DNA from: Alphaproteobacteria bacterium
Lineage (GTDB): Bacteria > Pseudomonadota > Alphaproteobacteria > Micavibrionales > Micavibrionaceae
Assembly: GCA_009995045.1 (NCBI GenBank)
Contig: JAACQG010000007.1
Coordinates: 23,849-87,848 of the forward strand
Length of the DNA: 64,000 nucleotides
Direction of reading: 5' to 3'
Both the position numbers and the translations under genes were made by a program. Of the stretch, positions 63,538 through 64,000 are shown piece after piece (the first letter of the stretch is position 1; each line of letters begins with the position of its first letter). The notes beneath the pieces were generated by a model. That model saw nothing but the letters and a program-made list of their open reading frames with translations, made no database searches and was not told where the DNA came from.

Positions 63538-64000
63538 CTATTCGTTTTCTACGCCAGATTCAACAGGCTTTTGCGCTTTTGACGGAAAGCGTGCTTTTAA
63601 TGTTGCGGCGTTGAGAGGGATGCGGCGCAGGACTTGTCCTTCTTTACCCAGATCTTCGAGGGCGACACCATCGACCAAAATCTCTACACCGCCTGCATTG
63701 CCAATGGAAATGGACAGTCCCAAGCGATCGGGGACAAAATATTGATCCCCTGCGTCCAGCACGCGGGAAATGAGTTTGCGGTTATTTTGATCGCGAATCT
63801 CAACCCAGCTGTTTTGCACCATTTTCAAAACGATGCCTTCTTGTTTTTCCACCACTGGTTCTGGCTCTGGCGCGGGTTCAGGTTTTGGTTCCGGCTTCTT
63901 GGCGAGCGTGGCGACTTTAAGCTCTTCCGGGACTTCGGGGATCATATCCTCGTCGATGTCTTCATTGTCCGCGGCTTGCGCAACTTGGTCGCTATTATCA
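63538..64000 (-). CDS. rodZ: RodZ-like protein, C-terminal part (5' end beyond window)
   Basis: About 153 residues visible; the frame is open to the window edge. The visible part starts with an acidic linker, then a Pro/Glu/Lys-rich spacer (KKPEPKPEPAPEPEPVV) and a DUF4115 domain: VKM-like VLKMVQNSWVEIRDQNN, ISRVLDAGDQYFVPDR and LSISIGNAGGVEILVDG. This periplasmic domain is the C-terminus of RodZ, the cell-shape factor linking MreB to the wall machinery; an HTH and a membrane segment should lie upstream. Confidence 0.8.
   Translation of the reverse strand, partial: DNSDQVAQAADNEDIDEDMIPEVPEELKVATLAKKPEPKPEPAPEPEPVVEKQEGIVLKMVQNSWVEIRDQNNRKLISRVLDAGDQYFVPDRLGLSISIGNAGGVEILVDGVALEDLGKEGQVLRRIPLNAATLKARFPSKAQKPVESGVENE

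Overview
The window is bacterial chromosome, almost fully coding, and most probably from an alphaproteobacterium of moderate GC (just under 50 % by eye). The evidence is gene order and family content: miaB–phoH–ybeY–corC–lnt–HTH regulator–metK–trmB–rimP–nusA–infB–rbfA–truB–rpsO, pnp followed by convergent fabI-fabB-fabA, the DUF4167 and DUF1491 families typical of Alphaproteobacteria, a GatCAB amidotransferase, a complete SUF iron-sulfur operon, and intracellular poly-hydroxybutyrate depolymerases with a cysteine nucleophile. A Rhodospirillales- or Micavibrio-like lineage fits, but I cannot prove the genus without a search.

Layout. 1–14.4 kb: tRNA modification, RNA quality control, envelope and translation genes, all on the + strand, ending at rpsO. 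14.4–20.8 kb: small secreted or membrane proteins and gpmI separate rpsO from pnp, which are adjacent in many bacteria. 20.9–28.5 kb: a glycerophosphodiesterase, the fabA-fabB-fabI operon (−), secreted SH3 protein, dusA and a coupled pair of unknown genes. 28.5–34.5 kb: sufB-[membrane protein]-sufC-sufD-sufS-sufT-sufA (−). 34.6–43.9 kb: membrane-fused spermidine-synthase-like protein, prfC, a fur operon, a PAS histidine kinase with a degenerate GGDEF partner, an unusual tgt, and rpmB. 44–48.8 kb: CobD/CbiB-like membrane protein and two tandem PhaZ paralogues. 48.8–54.9 kb: palindromic repeats, ruvX, and gatC/gatA/gatB interleaved with small membrane and secreted proteins, then DUF4177 and TerD proteins. 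54.9–64 kb: tRNA-Ser(GCU), pepA, an NlpC/P60 hydrolase, a lipoprotein, clpB, DUF4167, prmC-prfA and the 3' part of a RodZ-like gene.

How the genes work together. The first 20 kb is a translation block (RimP, NusA, IF2, RbfA, TruB, S15, PNPase). Its leaders are rich in hairpins: a terminator-like hairpin before rimP, an 81-nt multi-stem element where ylxR would be expected, and a long double-stranded stem before pnp. The suf operon builds Fe-S clusters needed by MiaB here and others elsewhere. The Fur-family gene is a candidate metal regulator.

Most interesting points. (1) A queuine/tRNA transglycosylase that has lost all three zinc-binding cysteines and carries a Val-to-Gly change in the base pocket like the queuine-using eukaryotic enzyme. 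(2) A catalytically degenerate RNase-H-like protein between miaB and phoH. (3) A lipoprotein with seven glycines spaced exactly seven residues apart. (4) Several candidate RNA attenuators and palindromic operators. No phage, insertion sequence, CRISPR or defence island was seen.
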